A stretch of DNA of 64,000 nucleotides from Anthracocystis setariae (taxonomy: Eukaryota; Basidiomycota; Ustilaginomycetes; Ustilaginales; Ustilaginaceae): NCBI GenBank assembly GCA_928724745.1, contig CAKMXJ010000019.1, positions 372,001 through 436,000 of the forward strand, given 5' to 3'. Positions 29,058-39,195 of this stretch are shown piece by piece (position 1 is the stretch's first letter; each line of letters starts with the position of its first letter). A program made the position numbers and the translations under genes. Below the pieces are notes generated by a model. That model was not told the DNA's origin, did no database searches, and saw only the letters and a list, made by a program, of their open reading frames with translations.

Positions 29058-29492
29058 TCACGCGGTGCATTCAGCTTGTGCCATCAGTGGTTGTCGAGAC
29101 TCATCGCCGTCACCCAAAGATTGGTGGGCAATCTCGTCTTTGCTTTCGAGATTCGCCTCGAGATCTCCACCCTCTGCGAGACCATCTGTAGGAGAACCAA
29201 ACGAGCTCTGGACCAGATGTGCGAGCGACTTGGCATCGGATTGGACCCTGTATTTCTGCAGAAGGTATGCAAAACGCAGGCTGAGCACCACCAAAACGGC
29301 CCTAACCCAGACAGGAACAGTGTCCTTCCACGACGCGTCCCACGGATCGGTGCGGCTGTAGTCCAAGTACTGAAGAAAGATGTGCACGATGAATTGAACG
29401 GTGCTTCGGTTGACTAGCGGAACAGGCAGTGCCGGAAGCAGCGTCATGCCGGTAGCAATCAGCACTGTGCACACGTAGTCGAACGTCGCCAT
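29058..29492 (-). CDS. Small two-TM protein, tandem paralog copy 1, unknown
   Basis: From the ATG at 29492 the protein is 144 residues, with two hydrophobic segments (VCTVLIATGMTLLPALPVPL and VWVRAVLVVLSLRFAYLL) and an acidic C-terminal tail. It aligns along its length with the gene at 30870-31498, for example VQFIVHIFLQYLDYSR against VQFVAHLVVQLLDNIR. Upstream, a 77 bp intron with GTGAGT...TTGCAG (29513-29589) joins an open segment (29590-29677) that matches the paralog's first exon in protein sequence but has no ATG before a TGA at 29678-29680. Translation probably starts at 29492, or a further exon was missed. I do not recognise the family. Confidence 0.6.
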   Translation of the reverse strand: MATFDYVCTVLIATGMTLLPALPVPLVNRSTVQFIVHIFLQYLDYSRTDPWDASWKDTVPVWVRAVLVVLSLRFAYLLQKYRVQSDAKSLAHLVQSSFGSPTDGLAEGGDLEANLESKDEIAHQSLGDGDESRQPLMAQAECTA

Positions 29493-29512
29493 GCTTGCCG
29501 CTATGCCAATGC

Positions 29513-29589
29513 CTGCAAGAGTTGGACAGACGCGCAAGGCGAGTGTCAGCAACAGTGCCTAGCTAGCGAGCTCGGAGGCGTGCACTCAC
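29513..29589 (-). other. Putative intron upstream of two-TM paralog 1
   Basis: Donor GTGAGT and acceptor TTGCAG on the minus strand; the position is the same as the intron of paralog 2, and joining the flanks keeps a frame that resembles the paralog. Confidence 0.6.
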
Positions 29590-29700
29590 CTGGCGAAAAG
29601 GTGTTGGTGTGATGGTGTCGAGGAGCGTGTAAGATAGCGAGGTTCGGAATCGTGTTGAGAACCAGGACGCGTGACGATCAACGTGGCCGAAGCCAAACTA

Positions 29701-30869
29701 CACTTCGAGGGACAGCAACCTTGTTCTTCTACACGCTTGCTTTTATAAGATCAGCGAACGGTGAACGAGTCTTATCTCTTTTTTTTTTTTTTTTTTTTTT
29801 TCGGTTCCCTGGCTCAACGTTGTCGGGACGGGAAGGAAGATTGGATTGCGCAATACAACATCTGTTGTGTGCGATATAGTAAGGGGTTGTATTACGACGG
29901 AAAGATTGTTGCTTGGTTGTATTACAGTAGTGTAAGTGTGTCACGGTTTGTTTCGAGTGACTTTGTAGCCACGTGGATGTGGCATCCTGTCGACGGTCCC
30001 GTGCATGCATAACACGATCTAAGTAAATTTTTCAACCGTTCCTGTGCCTTGGTGCTTGGGCTGACTTGAGCTTTATTTTTCGCTGACTGCTTTTCCGTAC
30101 CGCATGTCCATCCTTGATACAAATCAGCCGATCGACGCCAACAGATCCACACCATCGATCTGCACGCAGCTCCCCCTTTCACGCCCGACATTCACCCTGC
30201 ACCATGTCCATTCACCTCATCGCACATATTCATCCACTCATCCACTCACCAACCGCTCACTCCACCTACAACAACACCGTACTACACCAACACATCGTAA
30301 GGCATTCCATAACAAAACAAGATGCTACTGTATTCCAGCGAAGAAACTACGACGATAACGAGACTATATATACCGAGCGGCTGCTTATAGCTCCATGCAT
30401 TCCACATGAGCGAGGCATGCGAATGTCTTGGAGGAAACTAGTAGCTACGCATCGGCGTAACATTGTGCTTGTGTTGAAACAGCTAGGATAGCTAGGGACG
30501 AGACGATTGTGCGGTGCTATTGGATATGCGAACAAGATATGCTGAGACTTGAAGACGGGACGGACGGTGACGGAGCCATGGAAGGGATGCTTTGGGTGCT
30601 TGCCTGTGTTGAAACAAGTGGAGGTGCTTGAGGATCAAGATGCGTCGGGAACAGGGTTGGTGGAATGCTTATGTTGGGGAAGACCTGGAGTTGGGTGATG
30701 TGGGTGTGCGAATGTGTCGAGGCGACCAAGCTGGGAGAAGTGGTTAGCCTATACGCCGCGTGACCAGGCCTATACCTTGCCTCTAACTCAACAACAAGGT
30801 TGGCAAAGCCAGCACGTGTGGATTCGACGATGTGCTTCACGTATGCTCCATAGACATGGGATTGAAGGA
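29701..30869. other. Spacer between the tandem paralogs
   Basis: This holds the promoter of paralog 1 (with a poly-T tract) and, from about 30460, the 3' flank of paralog 2 that is homologous to 28600-29050. No independent gene is supported. Confidence 0.45.
29779..29801. repeat. Poly-T tract of 23 bp
   Basis: A pure T run (A run on the minus strand) lies upstream of two-TM paralog 1. Confidence 0.9.
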
Positions 30870-31500
30870 TCACGATTGGGAGCGAGGCAGACCGACGCTG
30901 TTATCAGCATCACGCCGCCCAGATTCTGGCAACAGTCGATCCTGAGAATTATCCCCGCTAGCCGAAGCCTGGTCGGTACCACCGTAATTTCTTCCGGAAC
31001 CGGCCTCGAGATCTCTGGTCCCGATCAGACCAGGACAGCGGAACAGCTGCTGGACCGAACGCTCGAGCCAGTCGACATCGATTGTGATCTTGTGCCTCTG
31101 CACCAAGTACGCACCACTCAGGCTGAGCCCAATCAAGACGAGCCTAACCCAGAAAGGAACACTGTCCACCGCCGACTGGGTGCGAATGTTGTCCAAGAGC
31201 TGAACAACGAGGTGAGCGACAAATTGAACGTCTTTTCTCTTGGCCAGAGGGAAACGAAGTGTCGGAAGTAGCGCCATGCTGATGGCAATCAGCAAGGCGA
31301 TGAAATAGTCGATCGCAGCCATAATTGCTAATCACAGAGTAAGCGAGTGTCAGGGACACTTGCCAGCAAGCTGAGCAACTCGCAGTGGGTGTAGTGACCT
31401 AGGGAAAAGTGTTGGATAGCGATTCGAGGAGAGTGTAGGGTAGGGTTGGTGAGGATAGGTTTGGTGTTGTTTGAGAGGATTGATGAGGAAGAGACCATTT
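30460..31500. repeat. Tandem duplication unit, copy 2
   Basis: Counterpart of 28600-29700 as described there, including an identical 20 bp word at 30631-30650. Same orientation as copy 1. Confidence 0.75.
30870..31498 (-). CDS. Small two-TM protein, tandem paralog copy 2, unknown, one intron
   Basis: The two-exon model is 31498-31399 and 31327-30870, 185 residues, with a 71 bp intron. Exon 1 (MVSSSSILSNN...) matches the open exon-1 segment of paralog 1 (for example LHSPR against LHAPR). Exon 2 contains two hydrophobic segments (FIALLIAISMALLPTLRFPL and VPFWVRLVLIGLSLSGAYLV) and a polar tail. The donor is GTCACT, far from consensus, while paralog 1 has GTGAGT. If that site is not used, translation can start at ATG 31322 (150 residues). 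Function is unknown; a two-pass endomembrane protein is the simplest reading. Confidence 0.55.
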
Positions 31501-32985
31501 TTTGTCGCTTATATACATATATGACTCTGATGATATCCATGCTGGAGTTGTTCATACAACGTAGTAGATCCGAGGCATAGCGTCATGGAACAGGGTGGCC
31601 TGAGCTGAGCTGTTGCCTTGGTGCGACACGGACATACAAGGGTCCCGCTAGTCTCTCAGGAAGCGTGTCAGGCAGCCAAGCGTGCAGATTCGGGGCAGGG
31701 GTGGAGAGCTTTGGAGCTCCTCACTGTCACTTACTGTCAAGAAAGAGGGTGGAACCACGTGAGAACGTCAGACGAAGGGGCCCTATTTTTTCTGGTTCCC
31801 TTTCATGCCTCGATTTTGACAGACAGGACCGCAGCTGCCAAAATCATCGTTCTGATGTACTGTAGTTCCCAAAAAACCATCGAGGGCCGCTATGACTTTC
31901 ATGCATGCATGCGCCTTGATTCCATCACCCCAATAATTATGTTCTTAGACAATGAACAACAGGTGGGAAGAAGTCGTAGTCGCGACTCTTGTTGTGATGC
32001 TCTCTCTCTCTCTCTCTCTCTCTCCCTCCCTCTCTCTGGCACGCTCCATTCAAGCAAGTCCCAAGTGCATCGATCCGAATCTGTCATATACAGCAAAGCG
32101 GAGGTTCGATTCGGTTCAATCTGTCACGACGTCTGTCGATCATTTCGAAACCAGCATCTGAAACAGATAGGCGGCTGTCTAGCTTGAGCCGAGCTGTCAG
32201 AAAATTGGCGTGGCGAGTCATGATTCTGTAGCTAGGCACTGTCGCACATGGCTTGTATGCTCTTCACTGGCAGCAGCAAGATGGACAAAATTAGCCCCTG
32301 AGCATTAACAGCTCCGACTGCACCCTGGAACTTGGCAAATCGAAGATAAAGTAATTGCTCAGATCGACTGCCCGCTTGATCGTCGAGCGTCGCCACCTTG
32401 CTTCCTATTTTACTACTTGAAAGTTTTAGGGTACAATTCAGTCCAAGACACGCGATCAATTTTCAATAATGCCGTTTGCTCGCCGCTTCTTGATCGCCGA
32501 TGCTAAAAGCCTTTATCCGAATTCTCGCGATGGATCCTACGGAAAATCTGCTTGTGTAGTGTGTATTTACAGTCGCTTCCTCCTGCCATGATCCCATGCC
32601 CTTCCAGATGCGATTCTTCCAAACACTACCACTACTACACTAGTACTACTTTTCGTCCACGTCATCCGCCCTCGATTCGGAATTCCCACCTTCACCTCGG
32701 TACGCATCACGCAACGCAATGCAATGCAACCCATCTGCCCCCACTCTCCCCGTTCATCTTTCCTCCATTTGCTTCTCTCACCCCACGCATTTCTCCTCCC
32801 CTGTCAACCTCCTCCTCGAGCATATTCATTCATTCGTTCATTCATGTACTCACTCACCCACTCGCCCTGTCTACACCACACCAACATCAACTCTTATGCA
32901 AAACCAAAACCAGAATTGTAAATACGAAACACTAAAAAAAAACAAAAACAACAGAATACAGTACATCTGGTGAGTAAATCACAAA
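31499..32985. other. Spacer downstream of SNF5
   Basis: About 1.5 kb with no supported gene. It contains a CT repeat (32000-32024) and C/T-rich sequence near 32550-32900. It probably includes the paralog 2 promoter and the SNF5 3' end. Confidence 0.45.
32000..32024. repeat. (CT)n microsatellite
   Basis: A pure TC run of about 25 bp followed by CCTCCC interruptions and another short run. Confidence 0.9.
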
Positions 32986-35900
32986 TTACGGTGCTGAAGC
33001 ATGTGCGACACTTGGACTCTTCTGTGGCGATCCTCCTCCTCCTCCTCCTGCTGCTGCTGCTGCCGCTGAGCTACCAATGGGCGACCCTTGAGCCATCGCC
33101 GGCGCCGAATTGCCATACACCCGCTTGTTCACGTTGGCTCGATGCAACCGGTTACGCAGATGGATCTCAAAATTGTTGAGCGACTCGCCGGGACCGGGCG
33201 TGTACAGCTTGCCCGGGCAATCCAGGCATCGAACCCGCCATTCCGCCTGAGCCGGTGCCGGTGCAGCCACGCCCGCCGGCCGCGGCCGTTGCTGAATCTC
33301 GAAGCGATCATTGGGATACCGCGCTTTCAGTGCCGTACTCGACTGCTTCAGCCAGTCCGGAGGTGTAGCACCTGGAATCGAAGCCGTACGCGGAGAAGCA
33401 GCATTCGACGGAGTCAAAGTCCCAGCTGCGCCCGCAACAGCAGCAGCAGCATCAGCAGCCGTGGCACGCGGAGAGCCCGCACTCCCAGCTGCAACAACGG
33501 GAGCAGATGCCGCGCCGATAGCACATGTCTCTTCACCAGCACTAGCCGCAGCAGCTTCGGTCACCTCGCCAGCCTCCTTGTGCACCTCAGCCGCATTACC
33601 ACTGGCAGCGCCGGATGTGCTGATCTCAGCTGCATCGCCATCCTGCATGTTCTCAGCCGCTGTTGGTCGCCAAGAAGATGGAGATGGCTCCTCCTCGGCG
33701 CGCATCGGCTGCGACGCCGACTTTCGCTGTCGTGGGGCTGGCTCAGGGCTGTTCGACCTCGACGACGAATCGCTGTCGTCCGGACTACCCACCATTTCGA
33801 ACGGCAGATCTTCTTCATCCGAGCGATCGCCTGCGTCCCCACGGCCGACAATGCGCGACGATGCAGGTGGTCGACCCCGGCGTCGTGGTCCATTGCCGTC
33901 GGCACCGGGCGTGTCGTCGTTGCCATCTGCGCCACTTTCGGGCTTGGGCGTGTCAGCCGCACTGGTGGGCTCCGTCGAGTCTCCCTGCTCTCCCATCGCG
34001 TTGAGCAGTGCAATGTCGATCACTGGATTCGAGATGCCCATCTTGCGGTTGAGTGCTTGCTGCTGCTTCATGTGGAACACAGGATCACGCGTGTACTCCA
34101 AGAAAATCACCTTTCGGTGGCGGTGGTAGTACTTTCCGCATGGACCGCAAAGCGACTTGTCGCCGAGCGGTCCCTTTCGCCGACCCGGTGCCAGCGTGCC
34201 TGGAATGCCGCAGTTCGAGCAATGCCACATGCCGTCGTGGAAGTTGGGATGCTGTCGCTCCAAGTCTTCCGGTCGCACGTTGTTGCGCTGCGCGTACGAC
34301 AGCGAAACCAGCTTGGGCGCAGGCTTCTCATTCTGAGACCCAGTGGCCTGGTTCTCCGGCGACCGAGCTCGCTTCCTCGCTTCTTCCTCGGCGTACTCCG
34401 GCGCAAACTTAGGTCCGCCAGGATCCGACTTGCGACCGAAACCGCCTGGGAAGTCGAAGTGAACGGCATGGTGGTTGATCTTGGGCTTCTTGCGGTCGGG
34501 TATGCCGAGTCCGTCTGGGCCAGGCGTTGGCGTTCCGAGGTCGTGAGCCTGTGAAGGCGCGATCGAAGCGTTGGCAGCAGCCGCAGCTGCACGGCGTGTC
34601 GACATGCCTCCGTAGCGATCGCTGAGGCCGTTGACACCTTGCAGAGCGTCCACTGCACCGCTCTGCGCCGTTTGGATGCCGTACACTGCTGGTGTGCGCT
34701 GCGTCTTCTGTGGATCGCGATCGGGCAAGTTGATCCCGCGACGACCACGCGTCTGGCGACGCTTTCGGCGTGCCTCTCGTTCGCGTTCGCGGTCCAGCCG
34801 CTCGATCTCGGCCTCGGTGAGCTGCAGAAGACGAGGCGTAAAGCTGTACGACTCGAGCTCGCTCCTCGACAGATTCGACTTGGTGACGGGACCAAGGAAG
34901 GCTGCACGCAACTCTTCGTCCACGATCGGCCGGCCATCGAAAGTGTGCCCGGTCATCGCGAGCGACTTGATGTGCACCGCAACCTGTTCACGGATCGAGT
35001 GTGCAATGGCCGTCTTGAACTCGCCAGATAGTCCGAGGTCCGCCGCGAAGGCCTCTGCGAACTTCTCTGCCGCGGCATGTTCCGACTCGCTCGCGTCCCA
35101 TTCGAACTGATCGACCAGATTCATGCTGCCGACAGTGATGTCGAGCTTGATGATCATGCGCAACTCTTCGACCGGGGTCGTATCGACGACGTCAGCCGGT
35201 TCGGACGACGACTCTTCCTCACTCTCGCTATCCACTTGCATATCGACGCCTCGCTCATCTTGATTGACGCCATTCTGTGCTCCTGCCTGACCGCCGAAGG
35301 GCAACGCCTCGATCTTGCGTCGCCACTTGGCCCACCAGCGAAGGTCTTTGTCATCCAAGGCTCCTTTGCCGTCCTTGCTGTCGACGTTGAAGTCAAACGT
35401 AGGCTTGGCGCGGAATGCGCCCGTCGTTTGGTGATCGAGAATCTGACTGGTGATCTGCTCCTTGATCTGTGGAACGAACACCGAAGTCGGGAAGCCAATG
35501 TCCTCGCAGATCGACTGCGCGAAAGCCTCGACCGAGATATGCGTATCCTGAGCGTTCCACGTGAACGTGTCGCGCAGCTTGAAGTGCTCGTGATCGATCT
35601 CGAGTCGAACCGGTACCAGATCTTCACCCTGTTGTGCCACCGATTCCATGAGGGAGCGCTTAAGCGGAATGTGCGGTCGGGCGCCACGCTGGCCGTGCTC
35701 CATTTCGGCGCGCTTCTGATTGGGGAAGAGAACACCAAAGGGCCTGAACATGTCGCGTTGCAAGCCGGAGATGTCTTCCTCTTCGGGACGTTCCCACCAC
35801 GAGAGAGGCTTGGGTTTGGTGATGGTACCGTCCGAGACCTTCTTGCGAGGAGGCCGGACGCTGTCGATGCGATCCTTGAGCGATCTCTCCATCTCCTGCT

Positions 35901-38900
35901 GCTGTTCTCGGAAGCGCTGCTCATACTCGAGATCACTCTTCATGATGCTGACCAGTTCCTGCTCTTGCTGTGCTGTAAGCGGCGTCCAAACCTCGTCGTC
36001 CGTCTTGGCGGCGTCTGCTGTGGCAAGGTCGCTGCTTGCGTCGGCAGGTCGTTGCGGTCGCATGGCGTCGTCCAGCTTGGTCACGCGAGTGTTGAAGTGG
36101 GTGATGGGTGTGCCCACTGCCGACTGCTTCGGAGCGGGTCCTCCAAGTAACATGGGCATGTTGGCCAAATTCGAAGGGACTGCTTGAGCGAAAGCAGGCG
36201 TTCCTCCTGACAACGTCGTAGGCTTGCCAGTCGTCAGGGCAGCATCCGCTGCTGCATCCGAAGGTTGGGGCGCCTCGCTAGGCATAGGCTGACCAGGAGC
36301 GGTCGGTGCTCCTGGCAGACCGGGAGGCGTCGAGTGACTTGACGGATCAGCTTGGGAACCCTTGCGAGCCTTGGAAGTCGCAGCTGCGTTGCCGAAACTG
36401 CCGATCAGCTGGCCTTGCGCCGATGGTTGATTTGCTGCTGCACTGGCCGCAGCCATCATCACAGGATCTGGAGTGGCAGCGGCGATGCCGTCCGTGCCGG
36501 GCGGTGCTGGGCCGGGGTGGCCGCGACCATCATGTGCGGAAGGCCGTCTGTTGTCAGGGGTGACAGCCAGCGAAGGATCTTGAGCCATGGACGGACGGCG
36601 TCCTTGTTGCTTGAGCATGGGAGGTGTTGGCTCTGGACCCATCTGAGGCCCGCCAGGAGCACCGAAACCAGGAGGCACCGGTCCGCCTGGAACCATGCCC
36701 GGTGGCATGCCTGCCCCTGGTGGCATGCCTGCCCCTGGTGGCAGCTGTCCAGGAGCCGGTGGGGGAGCCATCAAGCCTTGAGGACCTCCTTGTCCAAAGT
36801 TGGCGGGGACGGGTCCGGATCGAGAGTCGGGTCGACCCGAGGCACTAAGAGCTAGGCTGGGCTGGCGTGGCCTTGGCTTGCTGGCCATGCCTGGACTCGA
36901 CGTGGCACCTGCCGGGCCCATTGGGGAAGGTGCACGCATGCTGGAAGGGGACGCGTGCTGGCCTGCTGGAGTGGAAGGACGCTGACCGTGAGGATGGCCG
37001 AGCGATGGCGCGACAAGAGGAGGTTGGCCTGGTTGCTGTTGCTGCTGCATCTGCTGCTGCTGTTGCATCAAGAGCATCTGCTGGTGTTGCTGCTGCTGAG
37101 GCGTCATGGAACCTGCGAAACCTGGTTGCATCTGCTGTTGCTGCTGGGGCTGACCGGGTTGCTGCGGCTGCATGGACGGCATGGAAGCCTGACGCTGATG
37201 GAGCGGCGATGGCTGTGGCGGCGGCGGCGGCTGCCCCTGTTGCGCAGTTGCAGCGGCCATACCAGGCTGGCCGCCTTGCTGAGGTATAAGGCCAAGACCA
37301 CGGGCTTCGTTGATGGTCAACACCATGCCACCGTTCGGCATCATGGCTGGATGCGATCCACCGGGCAAGCTGGAAGCCTTCAAGAAGAGGTAGCCCATCT
37401 GCATAAGAGTGTGCACTGGTGTCAGGCCGGAACCCTCTTGCGCCTTGGCCAGGGCTAGCGCGCGTGACAGAACTGCCTGCTGTTGCTGTGGGTTTAAGCT
37501 CGGCGACCAGTTTGGCGGAACGATCTGCTGTGGTGGTGCGGCTCCGGGATGTCCTGGCATGCCCATCTGCGGTGGAAGCTGTTGCTGCTGCGGCTGAGGA
37601 GGCTGTTGTGGCATACCCTGCATGCCTGGTGGCATGGCATGCAACTGCGAAGGAGTTCCGTGGCCGCCTACGCTAGGAGACCTGGTCTGACTGCGAGAGC
37701 GCTCGAAAGCACTGCCAGGAAGCGACGCGCCTTGGATACCCGCTATTGAGGACGCACTTGGAGACTGCTGCATGCTTGCATTTCCGGGAGTGCCGGCGTG
37801 CTGCATAACAGGAGTCTGTGCTTGGCCAGGCTGCGCTTTGGCGGCGGCCTTCTTGTCGGTCTTCTTTCGAGTTGGCTTGGGTTTGGAGGCTGTGGTCGGG
37901 GTCGAGGGAACCGTGCCGTTGTTCGAGTTGCTCTGCTGCTGAGGTGTACCTGGCTGATGGTTGGATGGCGCGGGCGACGACTGACCGGATTGCATTTGCT
38001 GTGGATTGCCAGACTGCAGATACGACGGAAGGCCATTTGGCGGCTGTGGCTGGAGTGCAGAGTTGGGACGCACTGGTGACGCGCCGGGAAGTTGCGCACC
38101 GGCGGGAAACATGTTGGGCTGTTGCTGCTGCTTCGGCGCACCGCCCATAAGCGCAGCTGCATCTATCATACCTTGCATATTGCCGTTCTGTACTTGTGCG
38201 AACATGGCTGGTGCCTGGCCGGGCTGTGAAGATGCGCCAGCCTGGTTCATCTGCTGCTGCTGCTGCTGCTGCTGTAGCTGTTGCTGTTGTTGCATCATGA
38301 GCTGGTTGAAGGCGCCCGGAGGAAACATGCCAGGGTTGAGCTGACCGAATGCTTGCATAGCCTGCATAGCTTGCATGGGGTTCTGCTGGAACAACGCCAT
38401 GGCCTGGGGATTGAGGCCAAGGGCAGCAGGATTGAATTGACCGGCGCCGAATGGCGGCTGCTGCTGCGGTTGGGCTTGTTGAGGCAGTTGCTGCTGCTGT
38501 TGTTGCTGTTGCTGTTGACTCAAGCCAGCCATTTGACCAAAGTTACCAAACATAGCATTTCCTCCGCCATTCTGCAGCTGTGCCAGAATGTTTTGCTGCT
38601 GCTGCTGTTGTTGTTGTTGTTGTTGTTGCTGTTGTGGTGGCCACCGTGACGCTTGACCGCCTGCCTGCTGTTGTGGTGTGCCTTGGCGTTGTTGTTGCTG
38701 CTGCTGCTGCTGTTGTTGTTGTTGTTGTTGTTGCAACTGTTGCTGCTGTTGCAGTAGCAATTGAGGATTGAAAGCAGCCATTGGGTTGTTTCCGCCAGCG
38801 GCAGCCGCACGCTGGAGTGCTTGCATGTTGATGCCCTGAACACCAGGATTGTTTGGGTCTAGCCCCGCAAGAGCAGGAATGAACATGCCTGGAGGGAAGC

Positions 38901-39195
38901 GCGCCTGTTGAGGAGTATTGGGTTGCGAGTTCAGCTGTTGTTGTTGTTGTTGTTGTTGCTGCTGCTGTTGATTTTGCTGCTGCTGTTGTTGCTGTTGATT
39001 TTGCTGCTGCTGCTGAAGTAGCGCGGCAGCTAGTTGGGGATTGTTTTGCAACGTACTCAGATCGAGACCACCGAACATGGCAGGATTGACACCGCCGATG
39101 GCTGGGTTGGCGGCGTCCATGGCACCACCAACGGCTTGCGGTTGCTGCTGGCCAAACATGCCGGCAAAGTTGTTGCCGAACATGTTGGGATCCAT
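32986..39195 (-). CDS. SNF5: SWI/SNF-type chromatin remodelling subunit SNF5 (SNF5/INI1), giant polyQ form
   Basis: A single 2069-residue frame starts at the ATG 39195. The first ~1100 residues are Gln/Pro/Met/Gly-rich with about ten polyQ tracts. The SNF5 homology region covers about 1180-1470, with two imperfect repeats: VPVRLEIDHEHFKLRDTFTW...ICEDIGFP and MIIKLDITVGSMNLVDQFEW...FAADLGL. A GATA-type zinc finger, C-x2-C-x18-C-x2-C (WHCSNCGIPG...SLCGPCGKYY), lies near 1655-1692. The C-terminal part is Ala/Ser/acid-rich. SNF5 links the remodeller to nucleosomes and activators in the nucleus. Sfh1 of the RSC complex is the alternative; the large Gln-rich head favours SNF5. Confidence 0.9.
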   Translation of the reverse strand: MDPNMFGNNFAGMFGQQQPQAVGGAMDAANPAIGGVNPAMFGGLDLSTLQNNPQLAAALLQQQQQNQQQQQQQQNQQQQQQQQQQQQLNSQPNTPQQARFPPGMFIPALAGLDPNNPGVQGINMQALQRAAAAGGNNPMAAFNPQLLLQQQQQLQQQQQQQQQQQQQQQRQGTPQQQAGGQASRWPPQQQQQQQQQQQQQQNILAQLQNGGGNAMFGNFGQMAGLSQQQQQQQQQQLPQQAQPQQQPPFGAGQFNPAALGLNPQAMALFQQNPMQAMQAMQAFGQLNPGMFPPGAFNQLMMQQQQQLQQQQQQQQMNQAGASSQPGQAPAMFAQVQNGNMQGMIDAAALMGGAPKQQQQPNMFPAGAQLPGASPVRPNSALQPQPPNGLPSYLQSGNPQQMQSGQSSPAPSNHQPGTPQQQSNSNNGTVPSTPTTASKPKPTRKKTDKKAAAKAQPGQAQTPVMQHAGTPGNASMQQSPSASSIAGIQGASLPGSAFERSRSQTRSPSVGGHGTPSQLHAMPPGMQGMPQQPPQPQQQQLPPQMGMPGHPGAAPPQQIVPPNWSPSLNPQQQQAVLSRALALAKAQEGSGLTPVHTLMQMGYLFLKASSLPGGSHPAMMPNGGMVLTINEARGLGLIPQQGGQPGMAAATAQQGQPPPPPQPSPLHQRQASMPSMQPQQPGQPQQQQQMQPGFAGSMTPQQQQHQQMLLMQQQQQMQQQQQPGQPPLVAPSLGHPHGQRPSTPAGQHASPSSMRAPSPMGPAGATSSPGMASKPRPRQPSLALSASGRPDSRSGPVPANFGQGGPQGLMAPPPAPGQLPPGAGMPPGAGMPPGMVPGGPVPPGFGAPGGPQMGPEPTPPMLKQQGRRPSMAQDPSLAVTPDNRRPSAHDGRGHPGPAPPGTDGIAAATPDPVMMAAASAAANQPSAQGQLIGSFGNAAATSKARKGSQADPSSHSTPPGLPGAPTAPGQPMPSEAPQPSDAAADAALTTGKPTTLSGGTPAFAQAVPSNLANMPMLLGGPAPKQSAVGTPITHFNTRVTKLDDAMRPQRPADASSDLATADAAKTDDEVWTPLTAQQEQELVSIMKSDLEYEQRFREQQQEMERSLKDRIDSVRPPRKKVSDGTITKPKPLSWWERPEEEDISGLQRDMFRPFGVLFPNQKRAEMEHGQRGARPHIPLKRSLMESVAQQGEDLVPVRLEIDHEHFKLRDTFTWNAQDTHISVEAFAQSICEDIGFPTSVFVPQIKEQITSQILDHQTTGAFRAKPTFDFNVDSKDGKGALDDKDLRWWAKWRRKIEALPFGGQAGAQNGVNQDERGVDMQVDSESEEESSSEPADVVDTTPVEELRMIIKLDITVGSMNLVDQFEWDASESEHAAAEKFAEAFAADLGLSGEFKTAIAHSIREQVAVHIKSLAMTGHTFDGRPIVDEELRAAFLGPVTKSNLSRSELESYSFTPRLLQLTEAEIERLDREREREARRKRRQTRGRRGINLPDRDPQKTQRTPAVYGIQTAQSGAVDALQGVNGLSDRYGGMSTRRAAAAAANASIAPSQAHDLGTPTPGPDGLGIPDRKKPKINHHAVHFDFPGGFGRKSDPGGPKFAPEYAEEEARKRARSPENQATGSQNEKPAPKLVSLSYAQRNNVRPEDLERQHPNFHDGMWHCSNCGIPGTLAPGRRKGPLGDKSLCGPCGKYYHRHRKVIFLEYTRDPVFHMKQQQALNRKMGISNPVIDIALLNAMGEQGDSTEPTSAADTPKPESGADGNDDTPGADGNGPRRRGRPPASSRIVGRGDAGDRSDEEDLPFEMVGSPDDSDSSSRSNSPEPAPRQRKSASQPMRAEEEPSPSSWRPTAAENMQDGDAAEISTSGAASGNAAEVHKEAGEVTEAAAASAGEETCAIGAASAPVVAAGSAGSPRATAADAAAAVAGAAGTLTPSNAASPRTASIPGATPPDWLKQSSTALKARYPNDRFEIQQRPRPAGVAAPAPAQAEWRVRCLDCPGKLYTPGPGESLNNFEIHLRNRLHRANVNKRVYGNSAPAMAQGSPIGSSAAAAAAGGGGGGSPQKSPSVAHASAP
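38220..39040. repeat. CAG/CAA-type trinucleotide repeats coding for polyQ
   Basis: On the plus strand repeated CTG/TTG triplets run in several blocks (about 38248-38295, 38480-38518, 38594-38634, 38689-38755, 38935-39020). CAG and CAA are mixed, which limits slippage compared with pure CAG runs. All lie inside SNF5. Confidence 0.85.

Larger units (their letters stand above)
28600..29700. repeat. Tandem duplication unit, copy 1
   Basis: Gene, intron position and 3' flank match those of copy 2 at a constant offset of about 1.82-1.85 kb: words at 28612, 28811 and the ATG at 29492 correspond to 30461, 30631 and 31322. The copies are well diverged, so the duplication is old. Ends are approximate. 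Confidence 0.75.

Noticed and set aside
30104..30491. Possible third copy of the two-TM gene between the two paralogs
   Set aside because: Frames here show no similarity to the two-TM proteins; only the flank of copy 2 is homologous to copy 1.
32552..32935. 127-codon plus-strand frame downstream of SNF5
   Set aside because: Pure His/Ser/Pro/Thr composition from C/T-rich DNA; overlaps the probable SNF5 3' region.
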